From Pristionchus mayeri (lineage: Eukaryota; Nematoda; Chromadorea; Rhabditida; Neodiplogasteridae), in the NCBI GenBank assembly GCA_036245805.1, contig BTRK01000002.1, positions 28,203,067-28,267,066 of the forward strand: 64,000 nucleotides of DNA, read 5' to 3'. This document shows, one piece after another, positions 22,355 to 34,549 of this stretch; position 1 is the first letter of the stretch; every line of letters begins with the position of its first letter. The notes beneath the pieces are model-generated. The model was not told where the DNA came from, ran no database searches, and was given only the letters and a program-made list of their open reading frames with translations. The position numbers and the translations under genes are program-made.

Positions 22355-25300
22355 TTAACCAGCTGTTGTTGTGGGTGGCTGTGTCCACTTCGGCTCACTA
22401 TCAATCTTTTCACGTCCTCTGCGCTGATTGAAAACGAAAACCTGAAATATTGGGGTGTCCGGAAAGTTCGTATAATGCTTCGGAAAAAAGTCAGTTCGCG
22501 ATCAAATGCAGTGATTGTGCAATCTGTTTGTCAACAATGTATTGCATCATTCTGACGTTGAGTAGTGAGAGGATTTAATCAGTCTCCTAGTTGCTACATT
22601 GATTCTTGTGATGGACTCCCATCTCTACCTCCGAGCACTTTTACTTCATTACTACCGTCTTGGCCGATCCGTGAAGGAGGCCCACTCTGCCCTGGCCCAG
22701 TCGGAAGGAGCTGACGCCCCCTCCATACCCTTCTGCTATAAGTGGTTCTCCCTCTTCAAGAAAGGGGAGTTTGGTCTCGATGATCAACCCCGCTCTGGAC
22801 GCCCTCCCTCCCTCGATCAGCCTCTCGTTCTCCGCACACTGAAGCGCAAGCCCATGGCCAGTGTGCGTGAGTTGAAGAAGGATACTGGTACTCCCAGATC
22901 AACGGTGTCCAATATCCTCTATCGATCTGGGAAGAAGCCGAAACTCCCACAAGTGATTCCCCATGACCTCTCCCCCGAACAGCTGAAAAATCGTGTTCAA
23001 GTCTGTCGGGAATTACTCCATCGTAGATCCAATCTTCGATGGGTCAATTCCATCATCGCTACAGATGAGAAGTGGATCACGTACGATAACCCTGTGAGGA
23101 GACTGCAATGGGTGGATGCAGATGAGAAGCCCACGCCCGTCCCGAAGAAGGAAGAGCACGGAAAGAAGGAACTCCTCTGCTTCTTCTTCTCAGTGCTCGG
23201 TCCCATCTACTGGGAGATCCTCGCCCCTGGCACCAGCATCAATGCCGACCTCTTCTCTGAACAACTGCAAGATGTCGCGATCAGAGTCCCTCCCAGACTC
23301 CTGACCTAGGGCAAAATTCTTCTTCTGATGGACAATGCTCGCCCACATCGAGCGAAGATGACCCAGAAGAAAATGGACGAGCTGAAGATCGAGAGGATTC
23401 CCCATCCACCGTATTCCCCGGATCTCTCCCCATGCGACTACCACTGCTTCCGCTCTCTCTCTGACTTCTGCAAAGGAAAGAAGTTCAAGAATCGAGATGA
23501 AGTTGTGAGGGCTTTCGTGAACTGGGCGGTCTCGAAGAAACCCGCATTCTGGAAGAGAGGAATCGAGACCCAGCCCAGTCGCTGGAGGGTGGTAGTGAGA
23601 AAAAAGGGGGCATACATTGATCACTGAGAATTGTAAAGCATTGAATAAAAAAAAAAAAAATTATACGAACTTTCCGGACACCCCAATATATCGTATCATA
23701 CACTCTCATTTGCCATTTTAGATTTTTTATTCTGACATTTCCTCCAAGCAACGTATCGAAGAATGCCGATTCGAAATGATCGACCGTTTCTCCTAGCACA
23801 TCGATCAGCTCTCCGTTGACGTACGCCTGGAAATTCAAAAACATATTTTTGGAATTAGAAAAAATCGTTCATTAACTATATCACACCTCAATAGAGTGAG
23901 CTTTGTTAACTAGGACGATGTCGAATTCGACACCAATTGTGATCGAACAACTGTTAGACTCCACAGTTATCATTTCACTTCTCTTTAGTAGACGTTGAAT
24001 TATCTGTAATAATATCGTTAAACAACTGGTTTACAATATTTACGGAAATAAACACGTGCCTTTTGTTCTCCAGTTCTCCAATCCAATTCGTACACCGATC
24101 TGGAATTCTCGCCGACAAGGGACAGATTACAGGGTGCGAGAAAAGTATGGTGACAAGTCTTTTATGTAATATCTCGCGAAGTAATGATAGCATAGATTTC
24201 TGCTTTCGCCATTGTATGCCTGCGAACAGTACCTCCAACAATTTTATCACAGTTCCCCATCTATCGATTTTGTCTTTCAGAGCTTTTCGATTTTCAAGTT
24301 CGAAAAATGGGCCCTTGGCCCGCAGCTCATTTTTCTCTTTAATTAATAATAAAAAATCTTCGGATAATAATTCCCCCGCTTTCTCAACTTGAGTATGGAG
24401 AGCAACCATTCCTCTTTAAAGTATACTTGTTTAGGCGGAAATACGATATCAGGAAACGGAGAAATATGAAAATAACTGCATCACACTTTGATACGGAATT
24501 ATCTTTTTGAAAAATCACATTTTCGAATTTCTTTCTCAGCATCCATATATTGAGATATAAACTTGTATGTTATATGCAAGGACCGAATTATGAATTTTAG
24601 TAGCGTCAAACTGAATGAAAACATGGTTTAAACTACTGAACCATACATGATAAAATATGGCTGAAAACCACACTTGGGACAGATTCGAAAAAGGTACAGA
24701 AGCAGATTCGCTTTCCCAATTTAAACTGAAAGCATATTTGCACTACTGAATGGACGTGTACCATAATACATACGTTTATATTTTTCTATCATTCTTATTT
24801 GATGGACGCGACATCTTTATTCGAGAAAATTTTTTCGAGGGCCGTTCGTCACAGCTTACTTTTAAATATGTTTAAGCTGTATAACCAAATCTCCAAATTA
24901 AATGGACACATATTTAGACTCGGGCACAAGTGCCCTTCTTAAGAAAAAATAATGGAATGCGCCACCTATTACATTGTTGTAATGCGGCATTAAAGAATAC
25001 GACTCATGCAGTGAGAGAAACATGATCGTTTTTCTTCACTAAATTTTTAATAAATTAAATCTCGTAAGCTAAAAGAAATATTTGTTTGATACATGAGCGC
25101 TAAATAGCTACATAGCTAAGGTACATGGTGCAAAAAATTGGGATAAATTAAAACACTGCGCACCAAGTGGGGCTTAATTGAATTGTGTCACAATACTTTT
25201 CTCGCACCCTGTAAATCCACCATAGGGTACACCGTTGAAATGCACAAATTCGCCTGCGATTTGCGTACCATTTTAGGGTGCATTTATTAAACGTGATTGC

Positions 25301-28300
25301 CTGATTTCGATCAACTTGAAAATGAGGTTTTGCTTCTCACCCAACAAAAGTGGCCCGTCCAAAAAGATCTTCCCGGGAATAAAGAGATTCGGATCGCAGC
25401 GATAGTATTGGAGAGATATTCCGTTTGAAATCTGAAAGAGAGATATTATTACTGAGACGAAAATCGTCCATAACCCTAAAGAATGACACTCTTCACATTT
25501 ACGTAAGTTTCATTCTGTTAATGGGATGGGTAAGAGTTCGTTTGCCTAATATTATAAACACAAGTTAAATCATTACTTCCGCTGACGCGATTATCACGTT
25601 CTCGTTTAACGTTTGGGGATACGTCAGTGCAAAGACTCCGTTGATGCGTATTTCGTATCCTTCATCCCACATATATCTGAAAATCGTTCTATTAGAGTAT
25701 CCTTTCGCACAATAAATTTAAAATAATCGCGCAATTTCTTATGCTACTTCGATTGAAGGGTTTACATTGTGTGTTTTATCCTGTTCAATCATTTTTAGGA
25801 ACACTAGAACATGGCTCGGAGTGAGAGGCAGAACAAGAACACGAAGAGGTACGAACAACTCTTGCGATAATTAATAGCTTTTTTCTCCCAGTGTGTAAAA
25901 TTTCACCTTATTCTGCATTCGAATCGATCTCCATTTTCTATCGGGAAATATTTCGCCTTTACAAGATGGAATGAGGAGCACCCATCCTGAAATTTTTTTA
26001 TATATGATCCATTGCGGAACCGAAAGTGAAAATCAATTTTACACTTATTACCATTATGCAAAACCCATCTTAATATAACATTTGTCCGTTTTGTTCTTCC
26101 AACTAACCTTCGGTTGATTGTCTGCCAGAAGTTTTCCAGAACCCATGTAGAGAATGAGCGGGGCGTCGCCATTGCTCGCCACTAGTCGAATCTGCGCCAT
26201 TTCTCTGCAAATATAGCTGGTGAAGTAATTGCAGTGGTACTCTTGAGTGTCGACACTTACGTAGTAGCATTCAAATATCCTCCAAAGACATATGAATTGG
26301 ATCCTGGTTCTAGAGGCAGAAGATTCATCGCTTCCATTTGTGTGGGTCGCTAAACATTTTGATTGATTAATTGGATACATCTATTTCGATTTTTTTGATG
26401 CTGATGCAAGCTAGCGAGAATCCAATTTCCAGGGTTCTTTGGATTAAATTTATGAAACATCTATACAGAAATAATTTCAATAAGACAACAATTCACCTTG
26501 CTGTAGTCTCGACAGTAGCACTCTAAGTGCGTTAGTCCTTCCTCAGGCGTTTGGCTTGTTCCGTCATAAAAAATATATGAATTATTAGAAAAAGGGAATT
26601 GTATATTTTATTGACGCAGGTAGTCTCAAAGCAACACATTCGAAGTTGAACAATATTCGTACCAGATAATTAGGAAAGTTGTATCGGCCTCTGGCGTACT
26701 CAAGTTTCCGACGTTCATGAAGGGCTTTAGGGCTACTATTCACAGCATCATACGCATATGCAACGCAACCTTGACGAATTTCGATGAAACTCGTCTGAAA
26801 AAATACGAAACTTTCGTCATGATACTATTCCATTTCTTCCTTGAGTAGATTTATTTTCATTATTACCGCGAGTTCGAATCCATGCGGCATTTTGTCGTTG
26901 ACCACCCATGCTGAAGGGAATGTTCCTCCATCACGATTCACAGAAGACAGAAGTGCACAGTGGTCGGAAGAGGCGAAGTCGACTGTATAGGTCATGATTA
27001 ATTGTTGTATACTGTGAAACGATTTAGTCTATACGACAACGAATAAGAATAAGACTGTATGTATTTTAAATGAGAAAAATTTCACATTCGCAGTCTCCTG
27101 TCTTCTCGCTGAAGGAGTGTCCCTCTGCGCATTGTTTAGCAACTGCAAATATTGATATTTTTTCGTCATACTATGGGGCATACCGAAGATTCGAATCTTA
27201 TCAGCAATGGCGTTCTCTCGCCCAATCTGCAAAAACTCAGGAGAATCAGTCTGACAATATTTAGTACTTACGACGCTTAAATGTAATTCAGTGGTGTCCA
27301 GAGGTACTACATTTCTGAGTTCAATGACGAATCGCCCGTTCAGATAAAATTCCAATGTACCCTGACGAATATTCCATTTTACCCTAGTACTCATAAAAAA
27401 GTATTACGTTGACTTACTTGATTCGTAACTGTTATCTTTTTTAGGACGAAGTCGTACTTGATGCGGTACTCAAAGAGGGATGGAACGTAGAGTGCGAATG
27501 TTACTCTTAAAATAGTGATATAGTAAACCATGGTGTCTCAATTAGTTTTAAAAGTAATTTGGTGATACTAACTTTCCATTTCCCGACCCAGTGACAGCCA
27601 TCGAGAGACCAACTTCCATTTTTCCGATCATGAATTGCGTTTCTCCAAAATTGTCAAATGATGCCTGTGTAATATTTTTGTTTCAAAATTGTTCCTGTAT
27701 TGTATAGCTGTATCCTTCAATATATTTATTTTTTCAAACTCTTACGTAACGGCTTTCATGCGACACATCATAGAGAGTCGGATTCGTTCCAAATAATGCT
27801 GGCGCATGCTGAAAATCGGTCGTCCTTGAACTGTGCTTTCGATTTATACTGATCTTGGAGGATCCGTCGCTTTGACAAACTAGTCTGGAAGGCAGGTTGC
27901 TACCTTGGAACCAGGGAAGCTGAAATTTCATTCACATTGCTTGATAAATGGGTTCGTATGATTAAGACATCATAAGTGACATGCATTTGTGGTCCATGTC
28001 CCGTATAACTGGTCATAGAGGACAGGAAACTGCAAATATAAACGCGTCTGTGCTCGTTACTTCTTTATCGGTGCTTCTTTTTAGTTTTGCTTACTACTCG
28101 TTCTCATCCTTTATTGTTCTATATCCTCACCCCGTGGTCCTCGCCAGTGACGTTTATTAAGCCTTCCACCGAGACTAGGAATCCGGGAAACACAGAGAGA
28201 TAGTAGATCTATAAAGTAAATTCTGAGTTCAGATACAACATAAAAAATTATGGCAAAGTTTACTTACAAATTTTCCAGATGGAATCAACGTGGTAGATGT

Positions 28301-31300
28301 TCCCGACTGATCAGGAGCCGCAATTTCGAATTGTACATCGAATCCTCCATTCATCGGATCACGATGCATTGTGATTCCGCAAAGGGTCGGATTGTCAGCT
28401 GGAAGTGAAAATATTGAAAATTATCTTATTTTAAAAATCACGTTCGCATCGACCATGAGCCTTGTTGAATGTTTGAAACGCCGGGTATTCTGAAAACAAT
28501 TATATTGAAAAAAACATTTAGCAAAACTCACTTTTATAGAGACACTCGATTTGATTAGTGCCAATGGGATCTCCCCAAACAGAGTAAAATTCGTGTTTGC
28601 CAGATGTAGGATTGTTCTTACAGTGCAGCCGATCAAGGATCTGAAAATCGAATCTCTATGTTAATCCCTCTACATTATGTTGAACATTAATCTTCTCAAT
28701 GCTTGTTTGCTAAATTGTTCTTGTAAACTAATTATATTGCTAATATTGTTGAATCGACGAATTAGAACGGAAGTGAAATATTAAAAAAATTACCGAATCT
28801 ATATTGTTGGCAGTTTCGTAAAGGAATAAACATAACTCCATCTCCTGTTACAACAGTCTGCGCATGACGATACCTTCAGAACATTCTACTCTCTCTATCC
28901 AATGACTAATGCTGCACACTAATCTGAAGAAAGACGGGCAGAAATATTGAACCTTTTCCAATGAGGATAATCTTCACAAACGAATTTAGTATTTCCCACT
29001 TCGTCAGTCGTTTGCTGAAACAAAGATGATGGAATCGTTCGGAATAATCATGATTTTTGATGATCTGTCTTCCATCTTCCGAATCTCGCGCTTTGAATTA
29101 GATAATGCCTTCTTAGGCAGCTTTTAATACGACAATTTTGTCGACAAACGACAAGCTTTTAATACGACATTCCATGCCTTAGGGAAGGCTGCGAAGTATT
29201 CGTCGTATATCGCAGGGACGCCAATCGGACGAATCGTGCACTCACTTCCTCAAAATTAAAAATATCAAATTAAAAATATCGGCTCTGTAGTAAAACGCGG
29301 GTCCCTTCAGACACCATATACTTTTGTGGTCCGATACTTTTGTGGTCCGATACTTTTGCGGTCCCATACTTTTGTGGTCCAATACTTTTGTGGTCCGATA
29401 CTTTTGTGGTCCCATACTTTTGTGGTCCCAAGACCCTGTAATATACACATCATACTTTTGTGGTCCGATACTTTTGTGGTCCGATACTTTTGTGGTCCGA
29501 TAATTTGTGGTCCCATACTTTTGTGGTCCGATACTTTTGTGGTTCCATACTTTTGTGGTCCCATACTTTTGTGGTCCGATACTTTTGTGGTCCGATACTT
29601 TTGTGGTCCCATACTTTTGTGGTCCCAACAACATACGTGGTCCCATACTTTTGTGGTCCCAACAACGGCTTCATAACAACATAAATACGGTAGTAATGAA
29701 GTAAAACTGCTCGGAGGTAGAGATGGGAGTCCATCACAAGAATCAATGTAGCAATTAGGAGACTGATTAAATCCTCTCACTACTCAACGCCAGAATGATG
29801 CAATACATTGTTGACAAACAGATTGCGCAATCACTGCATTTGATCGCGAACTGACTTTTTTCCGAAGCATTATACGAACTTTCAGGACACCCCAATAATT
29901 ATCCTACCGTATCTCAAATTGCTGTAGAATCATTTTATACTCTATATAGAATTTTTAGAAATTTTTTGAGAAATTTTGGAAAATTGTTTGACCCAAGGAA
30001 CTGAATCTGACCCATGGTAGCGACTTGGGTATTGTACAATCGATTGGACATGGTACCAGGACTTTTTAAAAATAAAATTAATTTGCGATAATCGGGGGTT
30101 ACGGTAGTGGTATACGGTATCTGGTGGTAATGTATGATCGATTGGGTACGGTACCGATTGGGTACGGTCTTGAACTACCATTGACCTACCAAACTTTTTT
30201 TGACCATGAGCTATACGTCGTTCAGCACTGCTCCCCTCAAATCGAGGGGAGTAGTGCTGAACCATGAGTAGGTCATGGGGGTCGCCGCCGGCGTGGGCAA
30301 CTATGGTTATCATGCTTAAGTTGTAGTCCATACATGGGCCTAACTTCTCGCCAAAAATTAGGAAAATCTGAGTATAGACAAAAAAGGGCCGACTTTTGTG
30401 AGGCGACCCCAAAATGAGTTCTGGACATGGGTAATTCCTTATCTTCAGTTGGCCTCAATAGCCAGAAAGAGGCAAGAATCCCCCGAGAGCGCGTGCTCTA
30501 ACCGTCTGCCGGCTGACCTCCCTCTCCCTCCTCTCCTTTTATTGTTCTCCGGCGCGCTTCCATTGCCAGTTTCAGTACCAAGTTTGGCCTTCTGAATCTC
30601 GACGATGACGATGATATGAAAATTCTGATAACGCAGTTTGAAAGAGCATAATTTGAAATACTTATAACCAAAATTATAGCGGGATTGGACAAACTTGAAT
30701 CCTACCGCCGCTGACCCCCTCAAATGGTCGATTGCCTCGCGATTCGTCTCTTATGAGAGGAATCGCGAGAGAATCGACCACTCCGCGGCAGTAGAATTCA
30801 AGTTGGTCCTATCAGGCTAGAATTTTACCTACAAGTACTTCGAATGATGCTCTTTCAAACTGCGTCGTCAGAATTTTGATATCGGTCGTCATCGTTGAGA
30901 TTCAGAAGGCCAAACATGGTAATGTCACTTTTCGACAGTCAAATCGAGCTCACTTTAATGATCATATCTCAGTTTAAAATAAAGATAGAAGGCCGTTCTT
31001 TTTTTCAAAAGATAGCTATCATCCTGCTCTACAACTTTTATGTTGACGGCATCATTCGCGGTCATCATTCTGGTGCGGCGCTGTCGGGGAGACCAAAAGT
31101 GGCGTAACTTTGGAAATTAGAAAAACAGGGTTGAGTCATCATGCTTAAGTTGTAGTACACATATGTGCGTAACTTATCGCCAAAAATTGGACAAATCGTG
31201 GAGGGGAAAAAAAGTGGCGCTCGATTTTGTCCGGTGCCCCGAAAATGGGTACCTGACAGCAATACCTATGAGCCTCCCATTGCCCGTAATTGGGCTCAAA

Positions 31301-33865
31301 TAATTCGAAAATCATCTAAAACAACATTTTAACTCGTTTCCCCAATTGTTATACCATGGTCAGGGGTCAAAAATTACGGTAGGACCTCAAATTCAAAAAT
31401 CGATATTTTGACTTTTTCCAACAAGTGATATGGGACCACATGCGCTAAATCGCTTCTTAATAACGTAGAAATGACCCTCTGAACCCGCCTAAGAAACGGC
31501 GTACCTGGAAATGCCTTATTTCAACTGAGGTTTCTATCAATAGCTGCAGAACTGTAACTTAGGACAAAATTGGCCTATCCACATGGCTTATGCACAGAAA
31601 TGTAGAGAATGATGAGCTAAACATTTTATCTGTTGAAAGTTTGTTTCTACCTTTTGGTTGAAGCGCGCTACACCGCTCAGAAATTCGGGAAAAACAGCCA
31701 GGAATCTCTCAAAAGCGCGCGCTCTAACCGTCTGACGCTCTCGTCGCCTGACCTCCCTCTCCCTCCCCTCTAATTAGCGCTCTCCCGGGCGCGTTTCCAG
31801 TCGTTCTTTGCCTACTTCCAGGGTCCGTAGCGCGCTTCAACGAAAAGGTAGAAACAAACTTTCAACAGATAAAATGTTTAGCTCATCATTCTCTACATTT
31901 CTGTGCATAAGCCATGTCGATAGGCCAATTTTGTCCTAAGTTACAGTTCTGCAGCTATTGATGGAAACCTCAGTTGAAATAAGGCATTTCCAGGTACGCC
32001 GTTTTTTTGGCGGGTTCAGAGGGTCATTTCTACGTTATTTGGAAGCGATTTAGCGCGTGGTCCCATATCACTTGTTGGAAAAAGTCAAAATATCGATTTT
32101 TGAATTTGAGGTCCTACCGTAATTTTTGACCCCTGACCATGGTATAACAATTGGGGAAACGAGTTAAAATGTTGTTTTAAATGATTTTCGAATTATTTGA
32201 GCCCAATTACGGGCAATGGGAGGCTGATAGGTATTGCTGTCAGGTACCCATTTTCGGGGCACCGGACAAAATCGAGCGCCACTTTTTTCCCCTCCACGAT
32301 TTGTCCAATTTTTGGCGATAAGTTACGCACATATGTGTACTACAACTTAAGCATGATGACTCAACCCTGTTTTTCTAATTTCCAAAGTTACGCCACTTTT
32401 GGTCTCCCCGACAGCGCCGCACCAGAATGATGACCGCGAATGATGCCGTCAACATAAAAGTTGTAGAGCAGGATGATAGCTATCTTTTGAAAAAAAGAAC
32501 GGCCTTCTATCTTCATTTTAAACTGAGATATGATCATTAAAGTGAGCTCGATTTGACTGTCGAAAAGTGACATTACCATGTTTGGCCTTCTGAATCTCGA
32601 CGATGACGACCGATATCAAAATTCTGACGACGCAGTTTGAAAGAGCATCATTCGAAGTGCTTGTAGGTAAAATTCTTGCCAGATAGGACCAATTTGAATT
32701 CTGCTGCCGCTGAGCTCCCTCAAATGGTCGATTCTCTCGTGATTCCTCTCTTATGTTGTTATGAAGCCTATAGGCGTATGTTGTTGGGACCACAAAAGTA
32801 TGGGACCACAAAAGTATGGGACCACAAAAGTATCGGACCACAAAAGTATGGGACCACAAAAGTATCGGACCACAAAAGTATCGGACCACAAAAGTATCGG
32901 ACCACAAAAGTATCGGACCACAAAAGTATCGGACCACAAAAGTATTGGGACCACAAAAGTATGATGTGTACATTACAGGGTCTTGGGACCACAAAAGTAT
33001 GGGACCACAAAAGTATGGAACCACAAAAGTATCGGACCACAAAAGTATGGGACCACAAAAGTATCGGACCACAAAAGTATGGGACCACAAAAGTATCGGA
33101 CCACAAAAGTATCGGACCACAAAAGTATCGGACCACAAAAGTATCGGACCACAAAAGTATCGGACCACAAAAGTGTATTGGGACCACAAAAGTATCAGGT
33201 GGGACCCGCGTTTTACTACAGAGCCAAAATATCTCCCTTTATTATATCTATTGGCAATGCAAAGCAGCTGAATGATTGACAGCATATCATGGTTGGAAAT
33301 TTCGCGAACGTACTTGATTTCAGCATATTTATTCTACTGAAAACCGTACCATCAGCTGGCTGTTCTGGATAGTCCACGTCAGGACATGTTGATTCCGGTA
33401 GGTCAGAAGAGAGAAAAATTGCCAGTCCGCCACAACTGAGCGTATATCTTCACTTTAAATGATAATACAAATTTACTTCGTTCCGAACCACTCTCCCTCA
33501 ATGCACGTTACATGATCGAAGTTGTAGTTCGTGCCTGACACCTGAGACAATGAAAGTAATAGAATTACACTGATTGTATAGGTAGTGATAGTGAAAAGAC
33601 AATACCCTAATTCGAATTGGTCCTATCGCGCATCTTGCAACGAGATTTCCCATTGCATTGCATGTGACATTTCCAATAAGCGAGGCCTTGGTTCGATCAT
33701 ATGATGCACAGGTCTGAGTTCCTGATAAATATTTGCTACCTTCAAATTTGGATGGGACAATAACTCATGAAGTAAATACCACATCTATGTCATTCTCAAT
33801 GGAAACGCACCTTGACTGAGGGCGAGATGAGTGATTACTAGCAGACTCGCTAGGAAGCGAATCAT
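22355..33865 (-). CDS. Secreted multidomain protein with galectin-like domains, carrying a transposon in an exon
   Basis: The start at 33865 gives a signal peptide (MIRFLASLLVITHLALS). About 32 short exons follow, down to PKWTQPPTTTAG and TAA at 22355-22357, each matching an exon of the paralogue at 54167-59197 in order and phase. Anchors are CASYDRTKASLIGNVTC (33720-33607), SECTIRPIGVPAIYDEYF (29245-29174), GTNQIECLYK (near 28560), GRFVIELRN (near 27330), FIEIRQGCVAYAYD (near 26780), GYEIRINGVFALTYP (near 25650) and EFDIVLVNKAHSIEAYVNGEL (split between 23950-23880 and 23830). The YVNG / IRING beta-strand motifs recur as in galectin carbohydrate domains. Intron 4 holds a 3.9-kb foldback element and the last intron holds a mariner. 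A 1082-bp element sits inside the exon 29 equivalent, breaking VPYGGF from NLSLVGENS. Unless the element is removed from the transcript, this copy is probably disabled downstream of that point. Confidence 0.7.
22450..23686 (+). mobile_element. Mariner transposon, 1237 bp, near-complete
   Basis: Inverted ends TTGGGGTGTCCGGAAAGTTC match perfectly for about 28 bases and are flanked by TA at 22448-22449 and 23687-23688. The element carries one transposase reading frame with a single stop and a poly-A run near its 3' end. It is inserted in the last intron of the minus-strand galectin-like gene, opposite to transcription. The near-identical ends point to recent activity. Confidence 0.93.
22611..23627 (+). 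pseudogene. Mariner transposase, DD34D, one in-frame stop
   Basis: ATG at 22611 (MDSHLYLRALLLHYY) opens a frame of about 339 codons, normal mariner length. The N-terminal helix-turn-helix region includes FCYKWFSLFKKGEF and RSGRPPSLD. Catalytic residues are in ATDEKWITYDN, MDNARPH and YSPDLSPCDYH; 34 residues separate the second and third aspartates, which is diagnostic for mariner. A TAG at 23307-23309 interrupts the frame 20 bases before MDNARPH, while the sequence on both sides stays in frame. A one-base change from CAG would explain it. As it stands the protein would be cut before the second catalytic Asp, so this copy is inactive by itself. Confidence 0.92.
24130..25211. mobile_element. 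TA-flanked inverted-repeat element, 1082 bp, inserted in an exon
   Basis: The ends are CAGGGTGCGAGAAAAGTAT and its reverse complement, followed on both sides by (G/T)GTGACA. TA flanks the element at 24128-24129 and 25212-25213, so it belongs to the Tc1/mariner type by target site. One open frame runs on the minus strand from 24409 into the end (ALHTQVEKAGELLSEDFL, a helix-rich stretch), but no transposase motif is seen. Removing the element and one TA restores the exon GGF-NLSLVGENS, which aligns with SPNFKISLLGSVQ in the paralogue. Confidence 0.88.
29318..29660. repeat. Tandem array of 16-bp units (left arm)
   Basis: About 20 copies of ACTTTTGTGGTCC(G/C)AT. The unit length is not a multiple of three, so every reading frame stays open and yields long artificial proteins. 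Confidence 0.95.
29687..29896 (-). mobile_element. 5' fragment of the mariner seen at 22450
   Basis: The reverse complement matches 22450-22656: the terminal repeat (TTGGGGTGTCCTGAAAGTTC), the untranslated leader and the codons MDSHLYLRAVLLHYYR. It stops abruptly at the edge of the 16-bp array. It lies inside the foldback element. Confidence 0.88.
30749..32757. repeat. Long palindrome, arms about 1 kb, within the foldback element
   Basis: The left arm starts TTATGAGAGGAATCGCGAGAG and the right arm ends CTCTCGTGATTCCTCTCTTA. The centre is near 31760 with a short CT-rich loop. The 30585-30750 segment is a further, more diverged inverted copy of the arm end, and 30300-30430 is a diverged direct copy of 31140-31260. 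Confidence 0.85.
32783..33197. repeat. Tandem array of 16-bp units (right arm)
   Basis: About 24 copies of the reverse complement of the left-arm unit (GGACCACAAAAGTAT plus one base), with the same interruption (CATTACAGGGTCTTGGG). Confidence 0.95.
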
Positions 33866-33898
33866 TGTCCGATGATTCTCACTGGCACTTCCCGACTC

Positions 33899-33905
33899 TT
33901 TTATA
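33899..33905 (-). promoter_or_regulatory. TATA box of the minus-strand galectin-like gene
   Basis: CGTATAAAAGAG on the minus strand, 34 bases before the ATG at 33865. The paralogue has the same box at the same distance (54128-54134). Confidence 0.6.
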
Positions 33906-33934
33906 CGAATGTCTACTGACTTCAGGATTTGTGC

Positions 33935-34545
33935 TCTCTTTGATTCCCACACTTTCTCCAGGTTATAGACTGCACTTCAGCCATTATTTCTCTAGCAGTT
34001 TATGCTAATCTATCTTTGACGCGGCAAACTAATGTGCTCTGAACAGTTTCGCAGCATAAAAAACGGAATACATTTATTCTCTATCGGGAAATTTTTCTTC
34101 CGCTGATCGAACTTTGCAGAATCGATTCGTAAGGGTGACGTTTCATGACGTTGTTGTCCCAATCCACTTTGAGTAGTTGTGTGTAGAAGGAAGAAGACTT
34201 GTTGACTGAGTGCAACTGAAGAGAAGGTACCAGTAAAGTGAAACAAAGGGAAAGAGAGAAAACGAGGGATAGTTGCGAAAGTGTTTCCTTTCGGCTACCC
34301 TCTTTTTCTGGGTACTCCCTCTCAAAATAGCCCCTTTCACTGCTTTGGGACAGTTGACTTTCCTTCTCAGATTTATTTCAATTTGCTCTGATTTTTATTA
34401 TCAAATAATGCGTTTCATTAATTCCAACACGGGAGCAGCAAATTAAGAGAGATTCACTACATTTTGGAATCGCCACTTATTGTATACTTGCCCATAATGT
34501 GCGCTCTTAAGAATAACTAGGGTTTTCACGAATAACTAGGCTCAA
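33935..34545. other. Upstream region without supported gene
   Basis: Open frames here lack splice context or recognisable motifs. Nothing supported. Confidence 0.4.
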
Positions 34546-34549
34546 AATC

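Larger units (their letters stand above)
29281..33225. mobile_element. Giant foldback element, 3945 bp, GGCTCTGT family, 8-bp target duplication
   Basis: The left end GGCTCTGTAGTAAAACGCG is mirrored at the right end (CGCGTTTTACTACAGAGCC). AAAATATC flanks both sides (29273-29280 and 33226-33233). Inside each end lies an array of 16-bp units (29318-29660 and 32783-33197), inverted relative to each other. Both arrays are interrupted by the same insert containing AGACCCTGTAATATACACAT. The core holds a long palindrome (arms about 30749-31730 and 31790-32757), a captured mariner fragment (29687-29896) and a short hairpin at 30213-30261. It sits in intron 4 of the galectin-like gene. No transposase frame is visible, so it must be mobilised in trans, if at all. 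Confidence 0.88.

Noticed and set aside
23975..24409. 145-codon frame as a transposase
   Set aside because: No DDE/D motifs or helix-turn-helix; it reads through the terminal repeat into host exon sequence in the wrong frame.
29242..29780. Long open frames reading GPQKYRTTKVSDHKS-type repeats
   Set aside because: They come from the 16-bp tandem array, which is open in all frames on both strands; no start context or splice signals.
29318..33197. CRISPR-like array
   Set aside because: Units are contiguous, with no unique spacers, in a eukaryotic transposon.
32518..33285. 255-codon open frame on the minus strand
   Set aside because: Same array artefact in the right arm of the foldback element.
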